In this document: positions 41,287-49,356 of the stretch, in pieces
Position numbering within the stretch: the stretch's first letter is position 1
How the letters are laid out: each line of letters begins with the position of its first letter
NCBI GenBank assembly: GCA_049324575.1
Contig: JBMONI010000009.1
Span: forward strand, 62,001 to 126,000
From: JBMONI01 sp049324575
GTDB taxonomy: Bacteria > Omnitrophota > Omnitrophia > Omnitrophales > Aquincolibacteriaceae
Direction: 5' to 3'
DNA: 64,000 nucleotides
Notes under the pieces: generated by a model
Database searches by the model: none
Seen by the model: the letters and a program-made list of their open reading frames with translations, nothing else
Told to the model about the DNA's origin: nothing
Program-made: the position numbers and the translations under genes

Positions 41287-42210
41287 TCAATGCCCCTCTA
41301 AATAGGCTTGTGCCGCAAGTGCAGCCGTACATCCTTCGCCGCAAGCAGCAACCAACTGGCGTGTCGCCCCCGCTCTGATCTCACCCGCCGCAAAAACCCC
41401 GGGAACCGAGGTCCCGACCCCCGCCCGGCTTCGGACATACCCTCTGTCGTCCAAATCGATGAACCCTTGCAAAAACTGCGTATTCGGGTCATGCCCAATA
41501 AAAATAAAGATTCCGTCCAACGAAATTTTTTGGAGCTTCCCTGTTTTGACGTTTTTCACTTCAAGGGCATTCACCGATTTTTCACCCAAAATAGCCTCCA
41601 CTACGGAGTCCCAGATGAAATCGATCTTAGGATGGTTCATTGCCCGCTCCTGCAAGATCGGAGTTGCCCTCAATTTGTCCCGCCGATGGATCACGGTCAC
41701 TTGAGACGCAAAGCGCGTGAGAAAGATCCCTTCTTGGATCGCCGAATCGCCCCCGCCCACTACCGCGATCTTCTTGTTCTTGAAAAAAGCTCCGTCACAG
41801 GTCGCACAATACGAAACACCTTTGCCAGTCAGGGGCTGCTCTCCGGAGACGCCTAATTTACGGAAAGATGCACCGGTCGTCAGGATCAAGGCCCGCGCCT
41901 CATAGAGGCCCTGTTGAGTTTTAATACTGAAGTTTTTCCCGCGCTGTTCGACGAAGACCGCTTCATCATAAACGATCTCGGCCCCGTATTTCTTGGCCTG
42001 TCCTTCCATTCGCATTGCGATCTCGGGCCCCACGATCCCGTCCGGAAATCCCGGATAATTCTCGACCAAATCGGTCGTCGCAATCTGACCGCCCGGCGCC
42101 ATTTTCTCGAGCACCATCGTCAAAAGATTGGCGCGGGCTGTATAGATCGCTGAGGTCAGACCCGCCCCGCCGCCCCCGATCACAACTACATCATAAACTG
42201 GATGAGCCAT
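41287..42210 (-). CDS. trxB: Thioredoxin reductase
   Basis: NADPH:thioredoxin oxidoreductase, cytoplasmic. The 307 residues carry the FAD loop VVVIGGGGAGLTSAIYTAR, the redox pair C135-A-T-C138 in SYCATCDGAF, the NADPH loop VVGGGDSAIQEGIFL with HRRDKLRA, and the C-terminal FAD motif GVFAAGEIRAGATRQLVAA (the family has GDV or GEI). It heads a short run with the two small proteins downstream. Confidence 0.95.
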   Translation of the reverse strand: MAHPVYDVVVIGGGGAGLTSAIYTARANLLTMVLEKMAPGGQIATTDLVENYPGFPDGIVGPEIAMRMEGQAKKYGAEIVYDEAVFVEQRGKNFSIKTQQGLYEARALILTTGASFRKLGVSGEQPLTGKGVSYCATCDGAFFKNKKIAVVGGGDSAIQEGIFLTRFASQVTVIHRRDKLRATPILQERAMNHPKIDFIWDSVVEAILGEKSVNALEVKNVKTGKLQKISLDGIFIFIGHDPNTQFLQGFIDLDDRGYVRSRAGVGTSVPGVFAAGEIRAGATRQLVAACGEGCTAALAAQAYLEGH

Positions 42211-42275
42211 GAGAGTCCTTTCTAATGAAAAGTTCTCGAAATTTTATCATGCTGGGGAAATATCCGGCGTGCGGG

Positions 42276-42680
42276 TCAAACCTCGGAAACGCCCGCTTCG
42301 TCCATCACTTGCTCGGTCACGAAAATTGGCACTTCCGCCCTTAACGCCAATGCGACACTATCCGAAGGACGCGCATCAATAACGATCTCGCTTTTCTTTC
42401 CTCGGCTCAAGAAGATCTTTGCGTAAAAAGTGTTCTTTTCCAGGCGGTCAATGACCACATGGCGAAACTCGCCTCCTAATTTTTGAATAACGTCCATAAG
42501 AAGGTCGTGCGTCAAAGGACGCGGCGGTTTGATCCCGCTGATCTTCATTTTAATGGAATTCACTTCGGCCATTCCGATCACGACGGGAAGATAGCGTGCA
42601 CCCTCCTTTTCGCGGAAGATGATCAGCTGCTCGTTGCGGCTTTCGTCAACCTTGATCTTGTTTAGAACAAGTTCAATCAT
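42276..42680 (-). CDS. Bifunctional nuclease (DUF151) family protein
   Basis: A 134-residue BFN domain: LPVVIGMAEVNSIKMKISG, RPLTHDLLMDVIQKLGGE and VIDARPSDSVALALRAEVPI are the family blocks. Plant homologues degrade DNA and RNA; bacterial roles are unclear. The last residues (FVTEQVMDEAGV) are typical. It overlaps the coiled-coil gene upstream by 8 bp, so translation is linked. Confidence 0.9.
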   Translation of the reverse strand: MIELVLNKIKVDESRNEQLIIFREKEGARYLPVVIGMAEVNSIKMKISGIKPPRPLTHDLLMDVIQKLGGEFRHVVIDRLEKNTFYAKIFLSRGKKSEIVIDARPSDSVALALRAEVPIFVTEQVMDEAGVSEV

Positions 42681-44862
42681 TCGAAGAGAGAGGACGGTCT
42701 GGCTTTGGAGCCGGACGAGCCGGAGCCCCCTTGTTCACAGAGTCGGAGGCGGGCGAGGAAGATAAAAGGTCGATCTTTGGAAAAGGCGAACGAAGCCTTT
42801 CAAGCACCGAAGGCTGCCGAACGATCTGTTGAGCCTCGAGAATCTCCTGCTCGACTTTTTCCTGTTCAGTCAGGATCTTCCGGATCGACTCTTCGCGATG
42901 TCGAATCTCCTGCTCAAGCACTTGCTGATGCCGGACGAGTTCCGTCAATCGACTTTCTTTCCGTGCCAGCTCAGTTTCGCGCGTTTTCTTCTCGGAAACC
43001 GGAAGAGAGGCTCCTCCTGAAACCGTCTGAGCCTCTAATTGCTGGATCCTCTGAAATGCCCCTTCGAGCTCTTTCTCTTTCGCGCGCAAGTGATTCAGAT
43101 TGGTCCGGAACATCTTCTCAAGCTGCTCGTTAGAAATGCGAATCTCTTCAAGATTTTTTTCAAGTTCCTGGACCCGGTTTTCCCATTGCTTCGCCTCTTC
43201 GGTCCTCGTTTCCAATTCGGCGACAAGCTCGAGCTGGTTTTTTTCAAGAGCGTTCATCTTTGCCGCATAGCTCTCATAATGTTTTTTCCATTCGTCCACT
43301 TCCTGTATATAAAGCGCCGCTTTTTCATCATAGATTGCTTTGAGATCGTAATATTCTTGTTCGAGTTTACCGCACTTAGCTTGCTCTTCCCGCAAAAGAC
43401 GCTTCAACTCCTCGTTCCTCCGCTCAGCTTCCTGTGAATGTTCTCGAAATTCCGCCCCCAGGGCCTTTTCATCATGGCGCGCTTGGCAGAGCGTGTTCAA
43501 TTCATTCTCGAGGAGCTTGAGACTTTCTTGGTATTGTCCAAGAGCCGTTCTTTGAGATTCAAAGGCGCTTCGGAGTTTCTCATTCTCATCGCGAAGAAGG
43601 GAGTTTTCCGAAAGATATTCACTCTGTTGTTGTTCCAAAACATTCTTTCGCTCCTGCGCTTCAAGGTAATGGGCCTGATGTTCTTCAAGTTGCTGAAGCA
43701 ACGCCTTTTTTTCTTCATCGGACCTTGTCCGCTCCAGACGGTGCTTTTTGATATCCCGATCTAAGTCGATGAATTTTTCCTCCATCTCTTTGAAGCGAAG
43801 CTGCCACGACTGATTGGCCTGCGCCTGGCTTTCCAGAGCCTCTTGGACAGACTGCTTCTGCAACTCCGCCTTCTGCAAAAGAGCACGCAGCTGCTGGACC
43901 TCCGTTTCGAGCTCCTGACAACGGTTTTCTAACGATCGCGCTGCCGTCTCTTTCTCTCCGATGACAGCGTCGATTCGGCTTCGATCGCGACTTAAATGGG
44001 AGTTCTGCTCATGAAGCGCTTCCCACTTTTTTTTCCAGCTTTGGGATTCTTGGGTCGCGATCTCAAGTTTTTCCTCAAGAAGCGCACGGGACTGCTGGTA
44101 TTCAAGCTGCAGCGATTCCAGTTTAATTTTCATATTTTCCAGAAGGGCCTTCTGCTGATGGATCTCCTGCTCGCGCCGATGGATTTCATTATTAGTCAGA
44201 ATCGAAGAACGGCTTTTCTGCGCCATTTCACGGCTCATCCGTTCAATCTCTGCGATTTTTTCATCGCATTTTCTCCGCCAATCATCTCTTTCCCTTCGAA
44301 GTTTTTGCATTTCAATTTGCAATTGCTGCTTGTCGGATTCGGTCGACTTTTTCTGTTCAGGGGAAGGTTTGGAATCCATCCCCGAAGGTTTCGCCTCGGC
44401 AGACGCCACGCTCGTGCCTTCACTATCGGGCAAAGTTTGCACTTCCTCCCCAAGCGAGCGGACCTCCTGAATCGCCGGCTCTTCTGCCAATACCTCCGAT
44501 GGAGCCGCCTCGACATTGGGCATGTCCGGAAGGGGCATTTGATGCAAAAAGGCCAACGTGGGCTGCTCAGGCCACACCGTGCGATAGCATTTCCGCTTGA
44601 GATAGACCTCGTTGGTCATCAAGATCTCGGCCCCCGTCGGCCGAAAATAGTCCTTCACGCGGTTGGCGATATCCTGCGTCAGATTATCGAGAAGAATGAT
44701 CGGCGTATTATTGACAAGGTCGTTCGCTTCCTCTTCGGAAAGAGTGAACGCTTCGGAGATCTTTCTGGAAACTTTCCTTTTGTCGATCTCGCTATAAAGC
44801 GGATTCAGAATCAGACACCAATTCTGTTCACGGGACGATATTTTCTTGTTTTTCAAAAGCAT
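42673..44862 (-). CDS. L7/L12-C-terminal-like domain fused to a long coiled coil (paralogue 1)
   Basis: A 729-residue protein. Residues about 16-95 (CLILNPLYSEIDKRKVSRKI, EEEANDLVNNTPIILLDNL, VKDYFRPTGAEILM) follow the pattern of the ribosomal L7/L12 C-terminal (ClpS-like) fold: helix with EAxxLVxxxP, helix, then LxxxGAEIxL. A Pro/Glu-rich linker (about 105-170) leads to an almost unbroken coiled coil (about 170-690) and a Pro/Ser-rich tail. No ATPase heads, so it is not an SMC protein. A paralogue lies at 45443-46813. It is likely cytoplasmic or cytoskeletal; the function is unknown. Confidence 0.75.
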   Translation of the reverse strand: MLLKNKKISSREQNWCLILNPLYSEIDKRKVSRKISEAFTLSEEEANDLVNNTPIILLDNLTQDIANRVKDYFRPTGAEILMTNEVYLKRKCYRTVWPEQPTLAFLHQMPLPDMPNVEAAPSEVLAEEPAIQEVRSLGEEVQTLPDSEGTSVASAEAKPSGMDSKPSPEQKKSTESDKQQLQIEMQKLRRERDDWRRKCDEKIAEIERMSREMAQKSRSSILTNNEIHRREQEIHQQKALLENMKIKLESLQLEYQQSRALLEEKLEIATQESQSWKKKWEALHEQNSHLSRDRSRIDAVIGEKETAARSLENRCQELETEVQQLRALLQKAELQKQSVQEALESQAQANQSWQLRFKEMEEKFIDLDRDIKKHRLERTRSDEEKKALLQQLEEHQAHYLEAQERKNVLEQQQSEYLSENSLLRDENEKLRSAFESQRTALGQYQESLKLLENELNTLCQARHDEKALGAEFREHSQEAERRNEELKRLLREEQAKCGKLEQEYYDLKAIYDEKAALYIQEVDEWKKHYESYAAKMNALEKNQLELVAELETRTEEAKQWENRVQELEKNLEEIRISNEQLEKMFRTNLNHLRAKEKELEGAFQRIQQLEAQTVSGGASLPVSEKKTRETELARKESRLTELVRHQQVLEQEIRHREESIRKILTEQEKVEQEILEAQQIVRQPSVLERLRSPFPKIDLLSSSPASDSVNKGAPARPAPKPDRPLSSND

Positions 44863-44905
44863 GCTTACTCCCTAGAGACAGGCGGATTTTTCCGGAAAGC
44901 TTATC

Positions 44906-45259
44906 TTATAAGTTGATCTTTGCGGAAATTTCGTAAATAACCGGCATCTCCCAATACTCGCCCATCAGTACCTTGATGATCCCGACCACCGAAAGGATCC
45001 CGAAAACAACAAAGGCCACCGCAAAAACCAGGTCCCCGACCACAGGAACGATCTTGAGAATGCTCGCTGCGATCTCGAGAATGAAAACCACCAAAGCTTG
45101 TTTCCCATGGAACTGGGCAAATCGGTTTTGTTTCTTCAAAAAAAGCGGAACGAAACAAAGCACGTTCAGATAGCCAACGGCAGCAAAAAATTTCGCTTCT
45201 TCTACTTCCGAATCCTGGGGCTTAGAAGCGTTCGACGGATCTTGGCTGGCTTCGACCAT
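44906..45259 (-). CDS. DUF4870/Tic20-like small membrane protein
   Basis: A 117-residue protein with three hydrophobic segments (about 24-42, 53-72, 75-97) and the block RFAQFHGKQALVVFILEI that marks the DUF4870/Tic20-like group (a positively charged FxxxHAxQAL motif between helices 1 and 2). The N-terminus is polar and acidic. It has its own promoter and sits between the two L7/L12-like coiled-coil genes, so it could be their membrane partner (inference). Confidence 0.75.
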   Translation of the reverse strand: MVEASQDPSNASKPQDSEVEEAKFFAAVGYLNVLCFVPLFLKKQNRFAQFHGKQALVVFILEIAASILKIVPVVGDLVFAVAFVVFGILSVVGIIKVLMGEYWEMPVIYEISAKINL

Positions 45260-45322
45260 ATTTGCTCCTTGATTTACTTTTTAAAAACCTGTTTTATGCG
45301 GACAAAACCGTATAACAACTAG

Positions 45323-45350
45323 ATTATAACCTATGAATAACGAGAGTCAA
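45323..45350 (-). promoter_or_regulatory. Promoter of the DUF4870 gene
   Basis: Minus strand TTGACT (45345-45350), 16-bp spacer, perfect TATAAT (45323-45328), about 64 bp before the ATG. It could also drive the long coiled-coil gene and trxB further down. Confidence 0.8.
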
Positions 45351-45442
45351 GTCACACGGCCAAAAGGGCTTAGAGAGGCCTTCCGCGCCCTGGGATAGGC
45401 CCTAAAACAGGCTTGGGGGCCAGGATATCCCGAAAAAAATCC

Positions 45443-46813
45443 TCAGCCTTGCGGCTTGGGACTGTCCGTCATAATTTTATGGAGTTGCTCTTGATGCTCG
45501 CTGAGGAGATTCAATTCTTGGTCCAGATGACGTGCTTTGGAGATCCAATCCTCTTTAAGCCTCTTCTGGAGGTCTGAAATGACCTGATTCTGGATCTTCT
45601 CGAGCATCTCAAGCCGCTTGATCACAGCCTTTTCATTGCTAATCCAAGTCTGGTATTCCTGGGAATGGAGCCCTGCATTGCTAGAGGTTGCCGCTTTCGT
45701 TGGCTCTAACTCTTCCCCCATTTCAGCAAAGATCCTTTGCTGGTCCTTTAAAGCTTGCTCGAGGTTCTCGTGGGCCCCCTGCAGATTTTCGATTTTTCGG
45801 TGCATGTCCGAAGCAATCTGTTTCCATTGTGATATCTCTTCCTTGGAAGCCGAAAGCTCTTCAACAAAACGGCGCTGCAACTCCTCATATTCTTTTTCGA
45901 CCTCGGTCTTTTTTTCCCGCTCGCCTTCCAATTCATGGTACAAACGCTGTTTTTCCGCTTCCAATTTTTGTGCATGCGAGAAAGCATCATCCAGCTTTTT
46001 CTTCCACTCGTTCATTTCCATCGAAAAACGGTTTAAATGAATCTCAAAACTCTTGCGATACTGTAAGGAGGACTCCTGTAAATGCTGCTGCTTCTCTTGA
46101 TAGCCCCGGAAGAGCATCTCCTTTTGGCGGACGCGTCTCTCTTGTTGTTCGATAAAAAGCTCGGTCTTTCGAAGGTCCTCTTTAAAGGATTCCCTCTCTC
46201 CTTTCAAGCTCATGGCTTCGTTCACGATCAGATCGAGCGAGCGTTTCCACATCTCGCATTTATCCTTCCAACTTTTCAGATTTTCTTCCAAAAACTCACG
46301 CTCTTCATGACCTCCAGCCTCTTCAGGCTTAAGCGGGGGATTGACCTTTGGATCGGTGTACATTTCCGCGTTTTCGACTGTTTGACCGGAAGTCTCTTGC
46401 GCAGGCAAAACAGGCTCGGAAGATTCTTCAGAAGCCGGAACCGCAGCTTCGGAGGGCAAAACCTCATTTGGCTCTTGCGGAACGGTTAGATCGGGAATCT
46501 CAGACCAAACAGCTTTGAAACATTTACTTTTGACGGTCCATTCGCTGGTGATCAAGATCTCCGCACCCGCAGGTTTTAAAAGATCTTTTAGCCGAATCGC
46601 CATCGGCTGGCTCAGTTGGTCCAAAAGGATGATGGGCGTATTTTCGACGACGCGGGTCGCCTCTTCGACACCGACCGAAAAGATCTCGGCAATCTTTTCC
46701 GCGATCTTGGAATGAACCCCAGCATCCAAGGGTTTTTCGATGATTACCGCCCAAATACCGCTTGCCGAAGATTGCTTTTGCTTGGAGAGATTTTTCTTGA
46801 AATGACGGAACAT
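45443..46813 (-). CDS. L7/L12-C-terminal-like domain fused to coiled coil (paralogue 2)
   Basis: A 456-residue paralogue of the 729-residue protein. Residues about 18-100 repeat the L7/L12-like domain (KIAEKIAEIFSVGVEEATRV, VENTPIILLDQL, LKPAGAEILITSEWTVKSKC), sharing NTPIILLD and the KxKCxxxVWxE ending with paralogue 1. A Glu/Pro-rich linker (about 105-170) precedes a coiled coil (about 175-450). The pattern EAxxVVExxP...LLxxAGAEIxI matches ribosomal L7/L12 C-terminal domains. It has its own strong promoter. The function is unknown; a filament or scaffold role is inference. Confidence 0.75.
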   Translation of the reverse strand: MFRHFKKNLSKQKQSSASGIWAVIIEKPLDAGVHSKIAEKIAEIFSVGVEEATRVVENTPIILLDQLSQPMAIRLKDLLKPAGAEILITSEWTVKSKCFKAVWSEIPDLTVPQEPNEVLPSEAAVPASEESSEPVLPAQETSGQTVENAEMYTDPKVNPPLKPEEAGGHEEREFLEENLKSWKDKCEMWKRSLDLIVNEAMSLKGERESFKEDLRKTELFIEQQERRVRQKEMLFRGYQEKQQHLQESSLQYRKSFEIHLNRFSMEMNEWKKKLDDAFSHAQKLEAEKQRLYHELEGEREKKTEVEKEYEELQRRFVEELSASKEEISQWKQIASDMHRKIENLQGAHENLEQALKDQQRIFAEMGEELEPTKAATSSNAGLHSQEYQTWISNEKAVIKRLEMLEKIQNQVISDLQKRLKEDWISKARHLDQELNLLSEHQEQLHKIMTDSPKPQG

Positions 46814-46846
46814 TTAACGACGACCTCAAGCGAACAAGATGGTTAT

Positions 46847-46875
46847 ATTATCAATCATGCTTGGGCTTCCGTCAA
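46847..46875 (-). promoter_or_regulatory. Promoter of coiled-coil paralogue 2
   Basis: Minus strand TTGACG (46870-46875), 17-bp spacer, GATAAT (46847-46852), about 33 bp before the ATG at 46813. Confidence 0.78.
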
Positions 46876-46897
46876 GGCGGGAGATTGGGTATTTTGG

Positions 46898-46925
46898 AAA
46901 AAGCACCTCGCCGGAACCCTCGAGG
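46898..46925 (-). terminator. Possible terminator after the FecR/TIGR04073 operon
   Basis: A 5-bp GC stem CCTCG with CGAGG (46906-46910, 46921-46925) and a 10-nt loop, followed on the minus strand by TTTTT (46898-46902). It sits between the TIGR04073 gene and the next promoter. Confidence 0.4.
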
Positions 46926-46958
46926 CCAAGCCTTTAAAAAACTATCCCTAGATGAAGT

Positions 46959-47288
46959 CTAAGACTCTTGGCAGACCGGCGAAAGAGTTGCTTCCATTGG
47001 GATCATAAAAGTACCGACCTCGGTCACCCCCGAGAGGATCCTGCGCAGCATCAACCCCGTCCCCTTGCCTAATCCCGAGAAAAAACCACCTATTTTGCTG
47101 CCCTCTCTCTCCATATCTACAGCGCAAGGGATCTCTGCCGGACTTGTGAGCACGTTGAGCAACCCACGGCCGAATTTGATGCCAATTCCATGCAGGTAAT
47201 CTCCGGCGGTTTCCTCTGCGGCCCAAGAGAAAGGAGAGAATAAAACCCCACAAAACAGGAAAAAGCAGAGTCCTTTACGAAGAAACAT
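46959..47288 (-). CDS. TIGR04073-type exosortase-associated exported protein
   Basis: A 109-residue protein with a signal peptide (about 1-24, FLFCGVLFSPFSWA). The mature part has the TIGR04073 pattern: KFGRGLLNVLTSPAEIPCAV, a Gly-rich GGFFSGLGKGTGLMLRRILS, and GVTEVGTFMIPME. This family is found mainly in PVC and Omnitrophota-like genomes and co-occurs with exosortase systems, but no exosortase or PEP-CTERM gene is in the window. Last gene of the long envelope run. Confidence 0.82.
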   Translation of the reverse strand: MFLRKGLCFFLFCGVLFSPFSWAAEETAGDYLHGIGIKFGRGLLNVLTSPAEIPCAVDMEREGSKIGGFFSGLGKGTGLMLRRILSGVTEVGTFMIPMEATLSPVCQES

Positions 47289-47329
47289 AACAACCTAAAA
47301 CTTCAGAAAGCGGCGAAGAGTTCTTCTGA

Positions 47330-48220
47330 TTATGTAGGGCCTGTATCATCAGAATCATCACTAATGCTATCATCTCCGCTATAGTCATCATCGTATCCGG
47401 AATTATCTCCTGAACCTGAATCATCTCCGGAAAGTCCGCCCGGCAATCCGCTCTCGGAATCCTGACTTCCAAAGGTATCCTGCTCATAACCGCCTTGACC
47501 TTCGAAAAAACCACCTAAATCGTCGTCCCCCAGATCATCGCCACCCAGATCGTCACCTCCCAAGTCATCTCCCGAATCATCATCGCCGCCGTCATCGTCG
47601 GAATCATCTCCGGAACCATCTCCTGTCCCACCTCCGTCATCCCCGCCTCCGGTATTTCCGTCTCCTCCACCGGTCACATGCTCCCCCGGGCCATAATCTC
47701 CTCCCCCGGAGCCATCCAGGTTCGAAAATCCAACGATCCCGTCGAAAACATCCAAATACGTAAAAAGATTCCCTTGAAATTGAAAGACCCACATCCCAAG
47801 AAAAGTCCCCCGGACCGTCGCAACGGAAGTCGGTGTCGTGATTTTGAATTCCGAGCCGGCTTTCATCTTTTCGATCTTGGCCTTCAACTTACCGAGATTC
47901 AAGGAGGTTGTCGCCGTCACAAGGCCGGAAGCATTTTCCATTTGATCGATTCCATAATCCGTTTTCTCGTCAAGGTCGACCCGCCCATGGGAAAAAACCA
48001 GGACTGCTTTGGCCTTTTCCAAAGTCTGGACCCGGTCCCCCGCCTCGAGGGTCATTCCCTGCGTTGCCGGAGTCCAATCCACCTGTCCTTTTTTAAGGAT
48101 CTGGACTTCTCCTTTCATCTCTTGCAGAGTGACCGGTTCCGCAAAAGCCACAGCACTACCCGAAAAAAACATCAGACCGAAAAACCATACCCCATGGGCA
48201 AACGAAAATTTTTTAGCCAT
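47330..48220 (-). CDS. FecR-domain exported protein with Gly/Asp-rich tail
   Basis: A 296-residue protein: signal peptide (about 1-28), FecR domain (about 55-160, with WTPATQGMTLEAGDRVQTLE and FKITTPTSVATVRGTFLGM) and a C-terminal part of about 120 residues almost entirely Gly, Asp and Ser, with tandem GGDDL units near 220-240. FecR domains of this type are periplasmic and unrelated to iron signalling here. The acidic tail could bind calcium, but it lacks the classical RTX nonapeptide. It overlaps the beta-barrel gene by 8 bp and follows the CHASE2-PP2C gene, a common pairing. Confidence 0.85.
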   Translation of the reverse strand: MAKKFSFAHGVWFFGLMFFSGSAVAFAEPVTLQEMKGEVQILKKGQVDWTPATQGMTLEAGDRVQTLEKAKAVLVFSHGRVDLDEKTDYGIDQMENASGLVTATTSLNLGKLKAKIEKMKAGSEFKITTPTSVATVRGTFLGMWVFQFQGNLFTYLDVFDGIVGFSNLDGSGGGDYGPGEHVTGGGDGNTGGGDDGGGTGDGSGDDSDDDGGDDDSGDDLGGDDLGGDDLGDDDLGGFFEGQGGYEQDTFGSQDSESGLPGGLSGDDSGSGDNSGYDDDYSGDDSISDDSDDTGPT

Positions 48221-49319
48221 ATGAAAAAGTCAGATCGACTCCTCCTATGTTGCGGTCGTAATTGAACTGCCCCAAAACTCCGTCATTAGGATTGTTGACA
48301 TCCGTGCGGCGATAGAACGTGCCCACCGACCAGTGCGCTCCAAGCGGCCGGCTAAGACGAAATTCATATTGATAGCGGAAGTCTTGACGCTTGGGCGAAG
48401 TCACGAAATGGCGATAATAGGCGTCCTGAAAGAGAAAATAAGTCTCGAAGCGGATCTTTTCGATCACCGGTGTTCTGAGCATCGCACGAAGTCCATTGTA
48501 AACGGCATCGTAATTATTCCCCTCCGTTTCGGCGAGCGAAAACTCATAGGCCAAGCTCACCGACCGACGCCGCTGATCAAAAAGGAAAGTATACATCAGG
48601 CCGGTTTGTTCGTAAAAACCGTCGCGGGAAGAAACGCTTTTATCATAGCCTTTATTCCGGAAATTCTTCGCTTCCAAAGCCTGGTAAAAACTCCACAGCT
48701 GACGTTCAGACCATTCCCAAGTGTTATCCATCCGCCACTCATGCCCGCTGGCATAGCTGTGACGGTCCAACAATCCATGATCAAAATTATAAGAAAACTG
48801 GGTCGATAAAAGCCGATCCGCCAAGCTCCCCATATGCTGATAACGCAGGCGGGTCAAATAGTCCTGGAAATTATATTCGTCGAGGCCGTCATCATGAAAG
48901 CTTTGGCGGCGATAAAAAGTCACGCCGACCTTATCCCGCTCTCCCAGACGATAATCGGCTGAAATGCCCGTGCCCACCGAATAGCGTCCGGCATCGATAT
49001 CCTCGGCACTGCTCCGAAAAGTTTTCCAGTTCGAAGCCAAGGCGACGTTATCATCATATTCATAACCGAATTTTCCGAAAACACGCCATTGAAACGCCTT
49101 GTCCCGACGGGGCTTTTTAGCCATTTGCTTCTCTTTTCGGAGAAGCTCGTTCGCATATTGATCCGCCTGACGGAGCTGTTCGGTTTTCTCATCGACCCAA
49201 GTCTCTTGTTTTTGCTCGGCCTGGGCGGAAGGGACACCCAGCGTGTAGAAAAGCGAACAGACAACTGTCGTCGCTATGGATCGAACGATAAAACGCAACA
49301 TGGCTGAAGAAGATAGCAT
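48213..49319 (-). CDS. Outer-membrane beta-barrel protein
   Basis: A 368-residue protein with a signal peptide (LYTLGVPSAQA region, about 1-34) followed by a short charged helical part (about 36-75) and then many alternating amphipathic strands rich in aromatic residues (FGKFGYEYDDNVAL, VGTGISADYRLGERDKVGVT, YQYEFRLSRPLGAHWSVGTF), ending in FSYG. The pattern is that of porin-like or surface lipoprotein assembly-like barrels. The start at 49319 lies 4 nt after AAGGA. No specific family recognised. Confidence 0.72.
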   Translation of the reverse strand: MLSSSAMLRFIVRSIATTVVCSLFYTLGVPSAQAEQKQETWVDEKTEQLRQADQYANELLRKEKQMAKKPRRDKAFQWRVFGKFGYEYDDNVALASNWKTFRSSAEDIDAGRYSVGTGISADYRLGERDKVGVTFYRRQSFHDDGLDEYNFQDYLTRLRYQHMGSLADRLLSTQFSYNFDHGLLDRHSYASGHEWRMDNTWEWSERQLWSFYQALEAKNFRNKGYDKSVSSRDGFYEQTGLMYTFLFDQRRRSVSLAYEFSLAETEGNNYDAVYNGLRAMLRTPVIEKIRFETYFLFQDAYYRHFVTSPKRQDFRYQYEFRLSRPLGAHWSVGTFYRRTDVNNPNDGVLGQFNYDRNIGGVDLTFSYG

Positions 49320-49356
49320 AAGATCCTTCCGGTGTAAATTGTGGATTCTAATCTCA

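Noticed and set aside
42673..44862. Long coiled-coil protein as an SMC/MukB ATPase
   Set aside because: No Walker A, Walker B or ABC signature at either end.
43996..44916. Plus-strand open frame of 306 codons opposite the long coiled-coil gene
   Set aside because: Coiled-coil codons read backwards give Phe/Leu-rich chains that mimic membrane proteins.
46802..46951. Plus-strand ORF of 49 codons with protein-like composition between TIGR04073 and coiled-coil paralogue 2
   Set aside because: It covers a strong minus-strand promoter and a likely terminator and has no ribosome site, so regulatory DNA explains the region better.
47330..48220. FecR as part of an iron-siderophore FecIR sigma regulator
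   Set aside because: No ECF sigma factor or TonB receptor adjacent; the FecR domain is exported by a signal peptide and linked to CHASE2.
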